A stretch of DNA of 64,000 nt. It comes from Novipirellula galeiformis (GTDB taxonomy: Bacteria; Planctomycetota; Planctomycetia; Pirellulales; Pirellulaceae). The stretch is from NCBI RefSeq assembly GCF_007860095.1, contig NZ_SJPT01000001.1, positions 944,212 through 1,008,211 of the forward strand, written 5' to 3'. The position numbers and the translations under genes are program-made. The notes beneath the pieces were generated by a model, which saw only the letters and a program-made list of their open reading frames with translations, had not been told where the DNA came from and searched no databases. Below, piece after piece: positions 17,842 to 27,114 of this stretch. Every line of letters starts with the position of its first letter. Within the stretch, counting starts at the first letter, position 1.

Positions 17842-20007
17842 ATGTCAGTCGACCACTATGCAACCTGCCCTTGTGGCAGTGGAAAGAAAATCAAGTTCTG
17901 CAAATGCAAGGATTCCGTTAGCGAACTTGATCGTGTGATGAAAATGGTCGAGGGGGGACAGGTTGTCCCCGCTCTGGATCGTTTGTCCACCATCCTCTCG
18001 GAACATCCTGATGCGGCCTGGGCATTGGCGATTCGGGGACGCTTGCTGCTTGATTTGCGTGAATATGACACGTTGGCCGAGAACGCGGATCGATTTATTC
18101 GTTTGCAACCGAGTAACCCGCTAGCGTTGACTCAGCGCGCGGCGGCTCAGGTTTTCCGCGGTGACGTCAAATCGGCAACCGATTCGATGCTCGAAGCATT
18201 GACCGAAAGCGGTCGCGACGTCGACGCGTTTGTGTTGGATGTTTCCTCGGCAGTCGCGTTTTTGCTCGGACGCCAAGGGGTCTTTCTCACCGCACGCGTC
18301 TACGCCAGTTTGGCGATGATGGCGGAAGGCTACGAAGGGAGCCAGATGTCGGCGTCGCTGCTGCGTCAATTAAACAGCTCACCGTCCCTTAGCCAGCTGG
18401 TGAAGTCGATCCCTCAACCCATCGAGCGGCCTGCGGATGCAGATTGGGGTGAGCGTTATGACGAAGCCGCCACGCTGCTGCGCAGCAACAAGGTGTTACT
18501 CGCTGAAGCCAAGTTCCAATCGCTGCGGCGGACGTTGCCGGACGAGCCCTCGATTTTGTCGGGTTTGTTGACCTGTGCGATTTGGCGTGGCGATGTCCCC
18601 GCGCAAAGCGAATTTTTGAAGAAATTGTCGGCTTGCGAATCACTCGATTTTGAACAACGCGTTCAATTCCGTGCGGTATCGTGCCTGGTCAACCCCGAAG
18701 ACAAAGATCTCGCCGCGGAATGTTTCCGCTTGGATGCGGACATCGAAAGCGCCGAGCCGGTTGAAATGGCGATGATCGCTGATGCTCGTTTTGCACCGCT
18801 GCCCCCTGAGATGCTGGCTCAAATGCGTGAGTCCGAGGACGATGTCCCGCCACGTGCCGGTTTCCAAGTGCTCGATCGCGATCGCCCTGAGGTCAGCGAA
18901 GGCTTGCCACCGATTGATCAGATCCCCGAAGCCAACGCGATGGCGTTTGTTTATGGCAAGCAAACCGACCGTTCGGCACGCATCGAAGTTCACGACGTGA
19001 CCTCCTCGGTGCTCGATGATGTGCGCGCTCAAATCCAGAAGGTGATTGGCGATTCGGTGGAATTGCAACAGAAGTCAAGCGATCCGCTTCCCTTCTTGGC
19101 CGTCGTGCAACCGCAAGTTGCGATGGTGCGGTTCAAAGCGAGTGCGATGGAAGCCGACGCGATGCAAGAGGAATTGACTCAAACGCGGATGCCGGTTGCG
19201 ATTGCGAACGCCAAGCTTGGTATCTTGGGCAATGCATCGTTGGTCGAGACCGCCGAGGATGCGACGAAATTGCTCGAGCGAACCGTGGTCGTGCGTGTTG
19301 CCGAGCAATACGATGCGTTGATCTCCAAGGGAGAGGACGTGCTCAAGAAAGTCTATGCGTTGGCGAAGCTTGAGCCGCTACCAGCAATCACGCTGCAAGA
19401 CAGCGAGATTGAATCGGTGTCCAATACCGATTTGAACCGGATTGATTCAAGTCAACTGAGCGAAGAATCGTGCTTGTACTTGCTACAACGGGCGCAACAA
19501 ATTTCCGCGACTCCGGCAATTCGACACTTCGCCCAACGCATCATTGCGGCTGAGTTGCCCGAAGATCAAAAGATGGCGAAATTGTTGGCGTATTCGACCT
19601 TGGTCAACGCCTCGAGCAATGCCCAAGACGCAATCGCGACGATTGATGAAGCCAAGGCGTTCGCCGAAGCAAACCAGTTGCCGACCGCCAATTTGTTGCT
19701 CAGCGAAGTCAGCTTGCGATTGCAGGCTGGCGATGGCGAAGGATTCCAGAAGGCGATCGAAACGCTGACGCAGCGTTACGGCAACGAGCCCGAAGTGATG
19801 GCTCAGCTGCAGCAGATGTTGATTTCGATGGGCTTGATTCGCCCCGATGGCAGTCCCAAGCGTGGTCCCGGTCCTGGCGGAGTTGCCCCTGCGGGCGCGG
19901 AAGCCGCTGGCGGAGGAATCTGGACGCCCGACGGTGGTGGAGCCGCCGCACCGGCAGACCCCGCTTCCGGTGGCGGCAGCAAGTTGTGGGTTCCTGGAAT
20001 GGACTAA
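17842..20007 (+). CDS. SEC-C motif / TPR-like repeat protein
   Basis: A 721-residue soluble protein. It opens with a SEC-C zinc motif at about residues 9-24 (CPCGSGKKIKFCKC), known from the C-terminus of SecA and many uncharacterised proteins. Helical repeats of TPR character follow (about 35-320: VVPALDRLSTILSEHPDAAWALAIRGRLLLDLREYDTLAEN and similar), then an alpha/beta region and a second helical-repeat region (about 530-660). The C-terminus is a Gly/Pro/Ala-rich linker ending KLWVPGMD. The closing WTPDG / LWVPGMD pattern may be a short binding motif. Function is unknown. Confidence 0.75.
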   Translation: MSVDHYATCPCGSGKKIKFCKCKDSVSELDRVMKMVEGGQVVPALDRLSTILSEHPDAAWALAIRGRLLLDLREYDTLAENADRFIRLQPSNPLALTQRAAAQVFRGDVKSATDSMLEALTESGRDVDAFVLDVSSAVAFLLGRQGVFLTARVYASLAMMAEGYEGSQMSASLLRQLNSSPSLSQLVKSIPQPIERPADADWGERYDEAATLLRSNKVLLAEAKFQSLRRTLPDEPSILSGLLTCAIWRGDVPAQSEFLKKLSACESLDFEQRVQFRAVSCLVNPEDKDLAAECFRLDADIESAEPVEMAMIADARFAPLPPEMLAQMRESEDDVPPRAGFQVLDRDRPEVSEGLPPIDQIPEANAMAFVYGKQTDRSARIEVHDVTSSVLDDVRAQIQKVIGDSVELQQKSSDPLPFLAVVQPQVAMVRFKASAMEADAMQEELTQTRMPVAIANAKLGILGNASLVETAEDATKLLERTVVVRVAEQYDALISKGEDVLKKVYALAKLEPLPAITLQDSEIESVSNTDLNRIDSSQLSEESCLYLLQRAQQISATPAIRHFAQRIIAAELPEDQKMAKLLAYSTLVNASSNAQDAIATIDEAKAFAEANQLPTANLLLSEVSLRLQAGDGEGFQKAIETLTQRYGNEPEVMAQLQQMLISMGLIRPDGSPKRGPGPGGVAPAGAEAAGGGIWTPDGGGAAAPADPASGGGSKLWVPGMD

Positions 20008-20021
20008 TCGATGGAGCCGGC

Positions 20022-20051
20022 GTAGCCCAGGGGGCGTTGCCCCTGGGCTAC
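20022..20051. repeat. Inverted repeat after the SEC-C gene
   Basis: Arms of 12 bp around a short loop form a strong GC-rich hairpin 15 bp past the stop. No T-run follows, so it may stabilise the mRNA end or be a dispersed repeat rather than an intrinsic terminator. Confidence 0.6.
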
Positions 20052-20204
20052 AGCGTTTGAATGATGTTGGGAATCTCGGGGCGAGTGCTTCATCCCAATT
20101 CAAATTTAGGGTGGCCGAACTCGTCCACGGCGGTCCCTGCTAACTCTTAGCAGAGACAAACCACTCGGGGCGTTGTCTCGGTGACCGCACGCAAAATGGT
20201 AGCG

Positions 20205-21320
20205 ATGAACCCTCTCCGCTTAAAAACCGATGACGATTTTATGCGTCGCGCACTCGACTTGGCTGCGCAGGGACGCGGAGCGGTTGAACCGAATCCGATG
20301 GTCGGATGTGTGCTGGTACGCGATGGCAACATCATTGGCGAAGGCTACCACCAACGTTTCGGTGGGCCGCATGCTGAAGTCAACGCCCTGCGTTGCTGTG
20401 ATAATGCCCGCGGCGCGACCGCTTACGTGACGCTCGAACCGTGTTGTCATCACGGTAAGACGCCACCATGTTCGGACGCATTGATTCAAGCCGGCGTGGG
20501 ACGCGTCGTCGTGGCGATGGCCGATCCGTTTGAAAAGGTGGACGGTGGAGGGCTAACGCAACTTCGCCGTGCCGGTATCGAAACCGAATTGGGAGTGATG
20601 CAAGAAGAAGCGTGCGAGTTGAACGCCGCTTACTTGACGCGGATTCGCACGGGGCGGCCCTTCACGATCGCTAAATGGGCGATGACCGTCGATGGACGAA
20701 TTGCCACCCACACGGGACAAAGTCAATGGATCACCAACGAGGCGTCACGCGCCGATGTGCATCAATTGCGTGGGCGTGTCGATGCGATTGTCGTTGGGAT
20801 GGGAACCGTCACCGCCGATGACCCAATGTTAACCGCCCGCCCGCCGGGAGTTCGCACGGCAACGCGAGTGGTGTTTTGCGCGCATCGAGTGCCCAATGTG
20901 CAATCGCGTTTGCTGCAATCCGCACGTGACGTTCCCGTGTTGCTTGTTGTTGCGTCTGAAATTGAGCAAGCGGCAGTCGCGGCGGCGGAAAAACGAGGGG
21001 CCCGTATTTATCGATGTGCAAGTTCAGACCCCGTTGCGATGATTCACGAAGCCCTTGACCATCTGGGCTCCCTTGAGATGACCAACATCATGATTGAAGG
21101 CGGCGGCGAATTGATGGCAAGTTTCTTAAACGCCGGTGCAATCGATCAATACGAACTCTACGTCGGTGCCAAGGTGTTTGGCGGACGCGATGCCTTGGGC
21201 CCCGTTGCTGGCGAGGGCTTTGCACAAGTCGCTGAGGCAGCGGCGTTGCGATTGGTCGGTCTCCAACGCCTCGGAGAGAATGATGTCAAATTGGTGTACC
21301 GGGGCGGTCTGAAAAATTGA
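20205..21320 (+). CDS. ribD: Bifunctional riboflavin deaminase/reductase RibD
   Basis: Carries out the second and third steps of riboflavin synthesis: deamination of the pyrimidine, then reduction of the ribose side chain. The deaminase domain (about 8-145) has the zinc signature HAEVNAL and the PCCHHGKTPPCSDALI motif, plus VEPNPMVGCVLV. The reductase domain (about 150-371) begins with GRPFTIAKWAMTVDGRIATHTGQSQWITN, contains GMGTVTADDPMLTAR, and has MIEGGGELMASFLNAGAIDQYELYVGAKVFGG. The start is uncertain: GTG at 20181 and ATGs at 20196 and 20205 are in frame. I prefer 20205 because it leaves the usual N-terminal length. No FMN riboswitch-like element is visible upstream. Confidence 0.93.
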   Translation: MNPLRLKTDDDFMRRALDLAAQGRGAVEPNPMVGCVLVRDGNIIGEGYHQRFGGPHAEVNALRCCDNARGATAYVTLEPCCHHGKTPPCSDALIQAGVGRVVVAMADPFEKVDGGGLTQLRRAGIETELGVMQEEACELNAAYLTRIRTGRPFTIAKWAMTVDGRIATHTGQSQWITNEASRADVHQLRGRVDAIVVGMGTVTADDPMLTARPPGVRTATRVVFCAHRVPNVQSRLLQSARDVPVLLVVASEIEQAAVAAAEKRGARIYRCASSDPVAMIHEALDHLGSLEMTNIMIEGGGELMASFLNAGAIDQYELYVGAKVFGGRDALGPVAGEGFAQVAEAAALRLVGLQRLGENDVKLVYRGGLKN

Positions 21321-21415
21321 AGGCGAGAGCGATCCGGTGGAGGCCCCTAATGACTCACGATTTCGCGTTGAAACGAACGATTTTGAAACATTTTTCGAGT
21401 TTTAGTAAACTCGTC

Positions 21416-21445
21416 TTGACCTGATCAAAAGCGAACCTCTATTCT
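21416..21445 (+). promoter_or_regulatory. Possible sigma-70 promoter
   Basis: TTGACC (21416-21421) and TATTCT (21440-21445), 18 bp apart, lie about 60 bp before a small open frame. Confidence 0.45.
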
Positions 21446-21501
21446 TCGCCCATCGCTGAGCGACACCCAGTGTGTCGGCCAGTGAGAGGCATTAAAGAAT
21501 C

Positions 21502-21624
21502 ATGACGATTCTGCACTTGGTAACGAAATTTTTTGTTGCTGCGGAACACGTCGAAGGCACGTTCACACGGATGTGGTCTTGCATCGACGACGATGATTTG
21601 GCAATGTTGCGTTCGTCCAGTTGA
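21502..21624 (+). CDS. Possible 40-residue small protein
   Basis: A frame of 40 codons, MTILHLVTKFFVAAEHVEGT followed by a Trp/Cys segment and an acidic stretch with IDDDDLAML. It lies between a promoter-like pair and a hairpin with a T7 tail, which is the only support besides a weak GAGAGG about 12 bases before the ATG. I recognise no family. It could instead be part of a small RNA. Confidence 0.35.
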   Translation: MTILHLVTKFFVAAEHVEGTFTRMWSCIDDDDLAMLRSSS

Positions 21625-21663
21625 TACAAGGATGTATCTTCTGTGTCGGACCACCAATCCACC

Positions 21664-21730
21664 GGCTCCCGGAACTGAAGCGCGTTGTCCTCCGCCCCCC
21701 TAGGATATCGTACTTTCCGGGAGCTTTTTT
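21664..21730 (+). terminator. Hairpin with T7 run after the small frame
   Basis: Perfect 9-bp arms (21664-21672 and 21715-21723) are followed at once by seven T residues. The 42-base loop is long for a simple terminator, so it may instead be part of a larger RNA fold. Confidence 0.5.
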
Positions 21731-21980
21731 TATGCGCCGACCGAATCAAGTTCGTCGGCAAGGTTACCGCCCGCTGCGAGGCTTAAGTGCCGCGCGGTGG
21801 CGACCGGGGCGTACGCGTGGAGGTTCATTCGTCTCGTCGCACGCTTGCTTGGCCAACCTCTTCATGCCCAGCGAATCCTCGGGCACGATGGTTTGTCGCT
21901 ACGAAATGCCGAGCTTCCGCTGTGGCAAACCGCTACAAACGACTGGCTACGAAAGACCAGTCGGAAAAATGAAGCCCGTA

Positions 21981-22020
21981 AAACCGGCGAGCCTGCGTTG
22001 GCAATGTCACTCGCCGGTTT
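21981..22020 (-). terminator. Terminator of the ECF sigma gene
   Basis: Perfect 11-bp arms (21981-21991 and 22010-22020) with an 18-base loop and a short T-run on the minus strand, a few bases past the sigma-factor stop. Confidence 0.65.
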
Positions 22021-22025
22021 CGGTT

Positions 22026-22637
22026 TTAGACGGCCTGCAGAAGTTCAGGTTGAGTTTCCGCATCCGTTTCCATCTCCTTTTGCAATCGCTTTCGAGCGAC
22101 GTGCAAACGGCGCTTGATCGTTCCCACCGGCGCGTCAAACTCGTTGCTCATTTCGAGCAACGACTTGCTGTGCAAGTAGAACGCGCTGAGCGTTTGGCGA
22201 TCGAGGTCGCCCAGTCGATCAATGCTGCTACGAACCACGGCGGCTTGCTCTCGATCTTCGGCAAACGAGTCAGGGGTACCGACCGCAAAGCAGGTCGCTT
22301 CGAGCGTTTCAGGATCGCAAGCGATTGCCGTTCGGTTACGCGTCATGCGGTTGATCGCCATACGATGAACGATTTGTCGCAACCAGCCTCCGAAGGCTTC
22401 AGGGACCCGCAGTTGATCAATCTTTTGCATCGCTTGGATGAAGACGTCCTGGGCGAGTTCTTCGGCCTCGTCGGCGTTGCGAACGCGTCGCATGGCGAGT
22501 GCAACGATGCCGACGCGGTAACGTTCAAACAATTCGCCGAACGCATCTTGGTCGCCGCTTTGTACCGCCAACACCAATTGGGCGACGGTGCGTGTATCCG
22601 AATTTAAGTCGAGGAAGCTATTTTCAGTGATATTCAT
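22026..22637 (-). CDS. ECF-type RNA polymerase sigma factor
   Basis: A 203-residue group-4 sigma factor. Region 2 runs from about residue 20 to 95 (LVLAVQSGDQDAFGELFERYR, RNADEAEELAQDVFIQAMQKI, GGWLRQIVHRMAINRM). Region 4 runs from about 135 to 190 and carries the helix-turn-helix LLEMSNEFDAPVGTIKRRLHVARKRL. The ATG at 22637 begins the typical short N-terminus and has AAGGACC a few bases upstream, so I reject the 91-codon upstream extension. No anti-sigma factor is adjacent: the next gene on the strand, 362 bp upstream, encodes a 102-residue protein without a membrane segment. Confidence 0.92.
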   Translation of the reverse strand: MNITENSFLDLNSDTRTVAQLVLAVQSGDQDAFGELFERYRVGIVALAMRRVRNADEAEELAQDVFIQAMQKIDQLRVPEAFGGWLRQIVHRMAINRMTRNRTAIACDPETLEATCFAVGTPDSFAEDREQAAVVRSSIDRLGDLDRQTLSAFYLHSKSLLEMSNEFDAPVGTIKRRLHVARKRLQKEMETDAETQPELLQAV

Positions 22638-22999
22638 GTTTTCGGTCCTTCCGAAAATCAACCACGTGCGGCGGCGATGCTTTCTTTCATCGCAGAGGAA
22701 ATGTGGTTGCGGCCCTACAACGATTGCAGCGTGGGTCACCACGCTACAACGTGCAGCAATGCCTGGGGGGGATTCGGTTCTGGGGCGTTGGGGCCAAGGG
22801 GTGGAACGAACCCGTTCCAATTTCCTGTGCCCAAACGAGGGAAACAATCGCCGGATCGCTTCGCCACGACGTCGGGTTCGCTTGGCGAACGGACGAATGC
22901 GCGAAACCACACGGATTGTTACCAGCTTGCGGTTCAGGCTTCGGCGTTAACGGCATGGCCGTCAACCAACCGGGCGCTGACCGGGGATGAACGAAGTGT
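22638..22999. other. Upstream region of the ECF sigma gene
   Basis: About 360 bases without a supported gene. The frame of the sigma gene stays open into it, but the sequence is Arg/Pro-rich and looks non-coding. No clear promoter could be picked. Confidence 0.5.
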
Positions 23000-23308
23000 T
23001 TAGCTTCGGCCAATACCCGCTGGATAATCCGCGGCTGCCATCGATTGATAGCCGCTCGGATTACCGGTTTTGAGTCCGCGTTTTAGTCGGAGCCGCAGCA
23101 GATCACGATCGCTGAGATCACTCAGCAATAACGGTGATCCAGTCGGCCAACTACGCGATCCCGTATAACACGGCATCCCCAGATGCATCCGCGTTTGCCA
23201 ACGATGGAGGCACGATGCGACGGTGGTCGATACGGCGTTACGAATCACGCGGACTTCGTTGGAGGCGAAGAAGCGAGTGACGACGGCGATAATCGATACG
23301 TTACGCAT
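23000..23308 (-). CDS. Hypothetical protein, about 102 residues
   Basis: A small basic protein starting MRNVSIIAVVTRFFASNEVR. The start is well supported by a strong GGGAGGA ribosome binding site about 6 bases before the ATG at 23308, unusual in this window. No recognised domain, signal peptide or convincing membrane helix. The C-terminal half is Arg/Leu/Gly-rich. It precedes the ECF sigma gene on the same strand, 362 bp away, so co-regulation is possible but unproven. Confidence 0.5.
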   Translation of the reverse strand: MRNVSIIAVVTRFFASNEVRVIRNAVSTTVASCLHRWQTRMHLGMPCYTGSRSWPTGSPLLLSDLSDRDLLRLRLKRGLKTGNPSGYQSMAAADYPAGIGRS

Positions 23309-23563
23309 TGGAATCCTCCCGGCACCCGAAAGGTGCGGCGGCGGAGCAAAGGAAAAAACAGAAATTTCCGTTAGCAACGAAATGGGGCTAACGAATGACT
23401 TAAACCAACAATATCCCGAGGTCGGCAGGAAATCCAGTTGGAATTTCCAGCGACGACAGGATGGTTGTCTATGGTAATGACGATTTAGACATCGTTACCG
23501 ACTGGGGGTTCGCGGGTAAAATCAAAAAGTCAGGATTTTTAAAAAACTTTTTGCGATGTTTTC

Positions 23564-24448
23564 ATGTCGACCTTGCTCGCTGGCACGATCGTGAAACTCC
23601 GTGTTGCCAGTGGTGCAGTGCGTCGAGGAGCGAGATCGGCAAAAAATGCCGTTCTGGATCTCGCTTTTCCGCCCGCCTGCCGGCTGTGCAGCCAACTGAT
23701 AGCCTCCGATCGCGATTTTTGCCAGGCTTGCTGGACCGCCCTGACAGCCTCCGAACGGCAAATGAGGCAGGGATGTGAGCGTTGTGGCCACCCCCTGGGA
23801 TGCCGAACTCAGGACCCGCTAAATCAGGGCCTCGACCATCAGGCTGCGGTCATCCTCGAGAGCCAATCGGACGCTGAGGACGAACCCTCCGGATGCCCTC
23901 AATGTCAGGGGGAAACCTTCCATTTTCATCGTGTGGTAGCGATGTGGCACTACCACGGATTGGTTTGTGACGCGGTGGTGGCGGCAAAATATGTCAGTCA
24001 ATCGCCGCTGGCCGACGCGCTCGGACGACGACTTGGTGTTGTCTTGGCGGAGCAACTTTCCGAAGATCGACCGACACTGGTCACCTACGTCCCCTCGTAC
24101 TTTACCCGCCAATGGGTTCGCGGCGGCGTTGGCGTCCGCACGATTGCCAATGCCGTCGCTTCGACACTTGGTATTCCCTCTCCCTCCCTGCTGCGAACCG
24201 CACGCCAAATTGCCAAACAGGCCTGGCTCGACGATCAAGAACGTCTTCACAATGTCCTCGATGCGTTCCAAATTCGCAGACGATTCGGGGTGCTGCGGTC
24301 GCCAGATTTGTCGAATCAGCATATTTTATTGGTGGATGACGTGTTCACGACCGGAGCGACCTCCAACGAAGTCGCCAAAGTGCTTCGCCAAGCAGGGGCC
24401 CGGAAAGTGACCATCGGCGTCGTCGCCCGCACCGTGAGGTCTGGATAA
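23564..24448 (+). CDS. ComF-family phosphoribosyltransferase-like protein
   Basis: A 294-residue ComF-type protein, a family linked in other bacteria to DNA uptake and ssDNA handling. A zinc-ribbon-like N-terminus supplies paired cysteines (CRLCSQL, CQACW, CERCGHPLG and CPQCQGE, about residues 40-125). The C-terminal phosphoribosyltransferase fold ends in the PRPP-binding motif ILLVDDVFTTGATSNEVAKVL near residue 256. The insert between the third and fourth cysteine pairs is longer than in short ComF proteins. No other competence genes are near, so the link to transformation is only by family. Confidence 0.85.
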   Translation: MSTLLAGTIVKLRVASGAVRRGARSAKNAVLDLAFPPACRLCSQLIASDRDFCQACWTALTASERQMRQGCERCGHPLGCRTQDPLNQGLDHQAAVILESQSDAEDEPSGCPQCQGETFHFHRVVAMWHYHGLVCDAVVAAKYVSQSPLADALGRRLGVVLAEQLSEDRPTLVTYVPSYFTRQWVRGGVGVRTIANAVASTLGIPSPSLLRTARQIAKQAWLDDQERLHNVLDAFQIRRRFGVLRSPDLSNQHILLVDDVFTTGATSNEVAKVLRQAGARKVTIGVVARTVRSG

Positions 24449-24668
24449 AGCGATCACAAAAGACAAAATGGAGATTGTGACCGTAGTGGATGTCGATAAG
24501 ACCGTTGGAGAGGGAGGCGACTCGTGACCCAGCGCTACTCCCCCAGCGGACGAAACCCCGAGCGGACGAAACGGACACGGATGTTCCGCTAGTGGTGACC
24601 GCAGGTTACCTTACCTACTCATTTGACCACCCCCGGCGTTTACGTCGGTCCCCCTACCTTTGACTCGT

Positions 24669-25652
24669 ATGCAACCCACTCATCCTGAAACGGAAACTAA
24701 TGACTCCCCGTCCAAGCCGTCTCGTGTGGGGGGCTTTCGCCGCGCTATCCTTCGGGGATTGGGCGTCGTGTTGCCTCCGCTCTTGACGATTGCGGTGCTG
24801 ATTTGGGCCTGGAGCACGATCGAAAGTTACGTTCTTAGCCCGATTGAATCGAGTATTCGATCGGCGATTGTGAAAGGCGTGAGCCACCGGAAAACCTTTT
24901 CGCAGGTGCCTTCTGGGGCGACCCCCACCGGCGAGCGCCGGCTCGACGGGTTTTCGTACCAAGGCGACCGGTATGTTCCCGATCCAACGGGGCGACGGTT
25001 TTTGCCGGAGTATGTCGTCAAAGTGGTCAACGAGAACGCGGATCGTTTCGGGCCCTACACGGCGTCGCCTGCCAGCGCGAATGCGTTTTGGCATCGCTAC
25101 GTCGAATTGGAATACATGCCCCGTTCGGTCGTCGTGCCGGTGTTCTTGATCGTGTTTCTCACGCTCCTGTACTTCGTCGGACGATTGTTTACGTTCGGGC
25201 TAGGCCACTGGTTTGTCCGTTCCTTTGATGCCGCAATTCTAAGAATTCCGATCGTCAATAAGGTCTACGGCAGTGTGAAACAGGTGACCGACTTTGCCTT
25301 TAGCGAACGCGAAATCGAATTCAATCGCGTGGTGGCGATCCAGTACCCAAGCAAAGGGATTTGGTCGCTCGGCTTTGTGACCGGCAATGGCATGCGGGAA
25401 ATCTCGTTGACCACCGGCGAACCGATGCTCAGCGTGCTGATGCCAACAAGCCCCATGCCGATGACCGGCTTCACGGTAACGGTCAAACGGAGCGAGGCGG
25501 TGGACTTGGATTTGACGGTCGACGAAGCGATTCAGTTCGTCGTCAGCTGTGGTGTCGTCGTTCCGCCACAACAGCGATACGAGCACCCGAACTCGGTAAA
25601 ATCAGTCGCGGCCAATCAACCGGTCGCCCTCTCTAGCAAACGTCAATCTTAG
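24669..25652 (+). CDS. DUF502 family membrane protein
   Basis: A 327-residue inner-membrane protein of the DUF502 family, function unknown. The first membrane segment (about 27-50: GLGVVLPPLLTIAVLIWAW) and second (about 152-178) flank a long extracytoplasmic loop of about 100 residues, longer than in most members. The family core follows: RIPIVNKVYGSVKQVTDF, then IQYPSKGIWSLGFVTGNG and VLMPTSPMPMTGFTVTVKRSEAVDLDLTVDEAIQFVVSCGVV. I start at the ATG at 24669; a TTG three codons earlier is in frame. Confidence 0.88.
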   Translation: MQPTHPETETNDSPSKPSRVGGFRRAILRGLGVVLPPLLTIAVLIWAWSTIESYVLSPIESSIRSAIVKGVSHRKTFSQVPSGATPTGERRLDGFSYQGDRYVPDPTGRRFLPEYVVKVVNENADRFGPYTASPASANAFWHRYVELEYMPRSVVVPVFLIVFLTLLYFVGRLFTFGLGHWFVRSFDAAILRIPIVNKVYGSVKQVTDFAFSEREIEFNRVVAIQYPSKGIWSLGFVTGNGMREISLTTGEPMLSVLMPTSPMPMTGFTVTVKRSEAVDLDLTVDEAIQFVVSCGVVVPPQQRYEHPNSVKSVAANQPVALSSKRQS

Positions 25653-25690
25653 GTTCCAATCAAGAACGTTCCCCTACCCCCGGTGTGTCA

Positions 25691-25747
25691 GGCACACAGC
25701 GTTGCGATCGGCACACAGCGTTGGGTCAGGCAAACAGTTTTGCGATC
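25691..25747. repeat. 19-bp tandem repeat reaching into the DUF1501 gene end
   Basis: Two close copies (25691-25709, 25710-25728) and a diverged third (25729-25747). The third lies inside the last codons of the DUF1501 gene; the second covers its stop codon. Confidence 0.85.
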
Positions 25748-27027
25748 GGCACTCCATTGTCCGTGATCGGAATGGGGCGATCGCCGTCGTAGAGGTACTT
25801 GGCCGGATCGATTCCGAGGGACGCGTGAATGGTGGCAAAAAAGTCTGGCACGCTGACAGGATCGGTTACGATCGATTGCGATAATTCATCCGTTTCGCCA
25901 TACGCTCCGCGGTGCTTCAAGCCACCCCCGGCCAACACACAGGTGAACGTTTTGCCTTGATGCCCTCGTCCGCCACCTCCATCGAACTGAGGGGGGCGAC
26001 CAAATTCGCTGGTGATCACGATCAGCGTTTTATCGAGCATCTTGCGGGCTTCGAGATCGGTGATCAAGGCCGCCATCGCGACATCGAGCTCTTGGATCAA
26101 TTGATGTTGGTTGACAATCCCATCGTTGTGGACGTCCCATCCAGTTCCGTTCAGAAAATTCAAGTTGTGAGAGACCTCGATAAATCGCACCCCGCGCTCG
26201 ACCAAACGGCGTGCGAGCAGGCATCGTTGCCCAAACTCGCCTCCGTATTGATTGCGTAGGTCGGCGGGTTCTTCGTCCAGCTGAAACACCCGATTGAAAT
26301 CGGGGCCGCTGAGTTTCAAGGTCTGCGAGAGCGCGTCGTCGTAGTCGGCGACTTTCTTGTCGGCGCCGAATCGTTCACGGGCGGCGCGACGTGTCGTGGC
26401 AAGAAATTGCTCGCGACGCGATTGCCGTGAGGCGTTGATGCCGTAGGGATGCGACAGCCCCGACGGGCCTTTGGAGGTATCGGTTAAGTACAGGTAACCG
26501 CTCGCTGCCCCGAGAAAACCGGCTCCGCGAGAGACGTTCGGGTAGCCAATCAAAACGTACGGCGGCGCGTCATCGCTGGCCGCTCCCAATTGATTCGCAA
26601 CGATGGAACCGAGCGACGGATAAACGACGGTGCCGGTGACGGGCCGCCCCGTGTGCATTCGGTTGGACGCTGCGGCATGCTCATCGATCACGTCGTGATG
26701 GACCGTTCGCACCGCCGTAACGCGATCCATCAATGGGGCGAGGGTGGAGAGATGTTCACAGACCTGGACACCGTCGACGGCCGTCGCAATCGAGTTGTAG
26801 TACGAACCTGCCTTTTTCGCTTTGGGGTCGCCCCGACGTTTGGGATCGAAGGTATCGATTTGCCCCATCCCGCCGCCCAGCCAAATGGAAATGACATGCT
26901 CGGCGTTACCGCTTGGCAGCGGCGAAGCTTGCTCGTTGCCGTGAGCCGAGAACGCTGACAAGCAGGCGCCGCCCGCAGCCAGCGAAAGGGCGCTGCGGCG
27001 ATTGAGTTTCATGCGATCGAGGGTCAT
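25726..27027 (-). CDS. DUF1501 family exported protein
   Basis: A 433-residue protein of the DUF1501 family (sulfatase-like fold), abundant in planctomycetes. The N-terminus has a twin-arginine-type signal ([19 protein letters not shown]), suggesting Tat export of a folded enzyme. Landmarks are [85 protein letters not shown] and the C-terminal [14 protein letters not shown]. It pairs with the DUF1553 protein directly upstream on the same strand (87 bp), the usual planctomycete arrangement. An ATG five codons inside is an alternative start. Substrate is unknown; surface sugar or sulfate-ester metabolism has been proposed for the family. Confidence 0.92.
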   Translation of the reverse strand: MTLDRMKLNRRSALSLAAGGACLSAFSAHGNEQASPLPSGNAEHVISIWLGGGMGQIDTFDPKRRGDPKAKKAGSYYNSIATAVDGVQVCEHLSTLAPLMDRVTAVRTVHHDVIDEHAAASNRMHTGRPVTGTVVYPSLGSIVANQLGAASDDAPPYVLIGYPNVSRGAGFLGAASGYLYLTDTSKGPSGLSHPYGINASRQSRREQFLATTRRAARERFGADKKVADYDDALSQTLKLSGPDFNRVFQLDEEPADLRNQYGGEFGQRCLLARRLVERGVRFIEVSHNLNFLNGTGWDVHNDGIVNQHQLIQELDVAMAALITDLEARKMLDKTLIVITSEFGRPPQFDGGGGRGHQGKTFTCVLAGGGLKHRGAYGETDELSQSIVTDPVSVPDFFATIHASLGIDPAKYLYDGDRPIPITDNGVPIAKLFA

Positions 27028-27114
27028 GGTCGTTTTTCCAACCTGGGAAGAGGCATCTAATCGGTGTGTTAACGCGGGGGCAATTTCCAGCCGGTTTGTC
27101 CAGCAAGCGATCCG

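Larger units (their letters stand above)
21321..22025. other. Long gap holding a possible small transcript
   Basis: About 700 bases between ribD and the ECF sigma gene (convergent). It holds a promoter-like pair, a 40-codon frame, a hairpin with a T7 run, and at the right end the terminator of the sigma gene, each listed separately. The stretch 21731-21975 looks empty. Confidence 0.5.

Noticed and set aside
20008-20204. FMN riboswitch upstream of ribD
   Set aside because: I find none of the conserved stretches of the FMN element; only a short GC-rich hairpin belonging to the preceding gene.
21621-22607. Plus-strand frame of 328 codons
   Set aside because: Antisense to most of the ECF sigma gene, whose motifs and terminator are clear.
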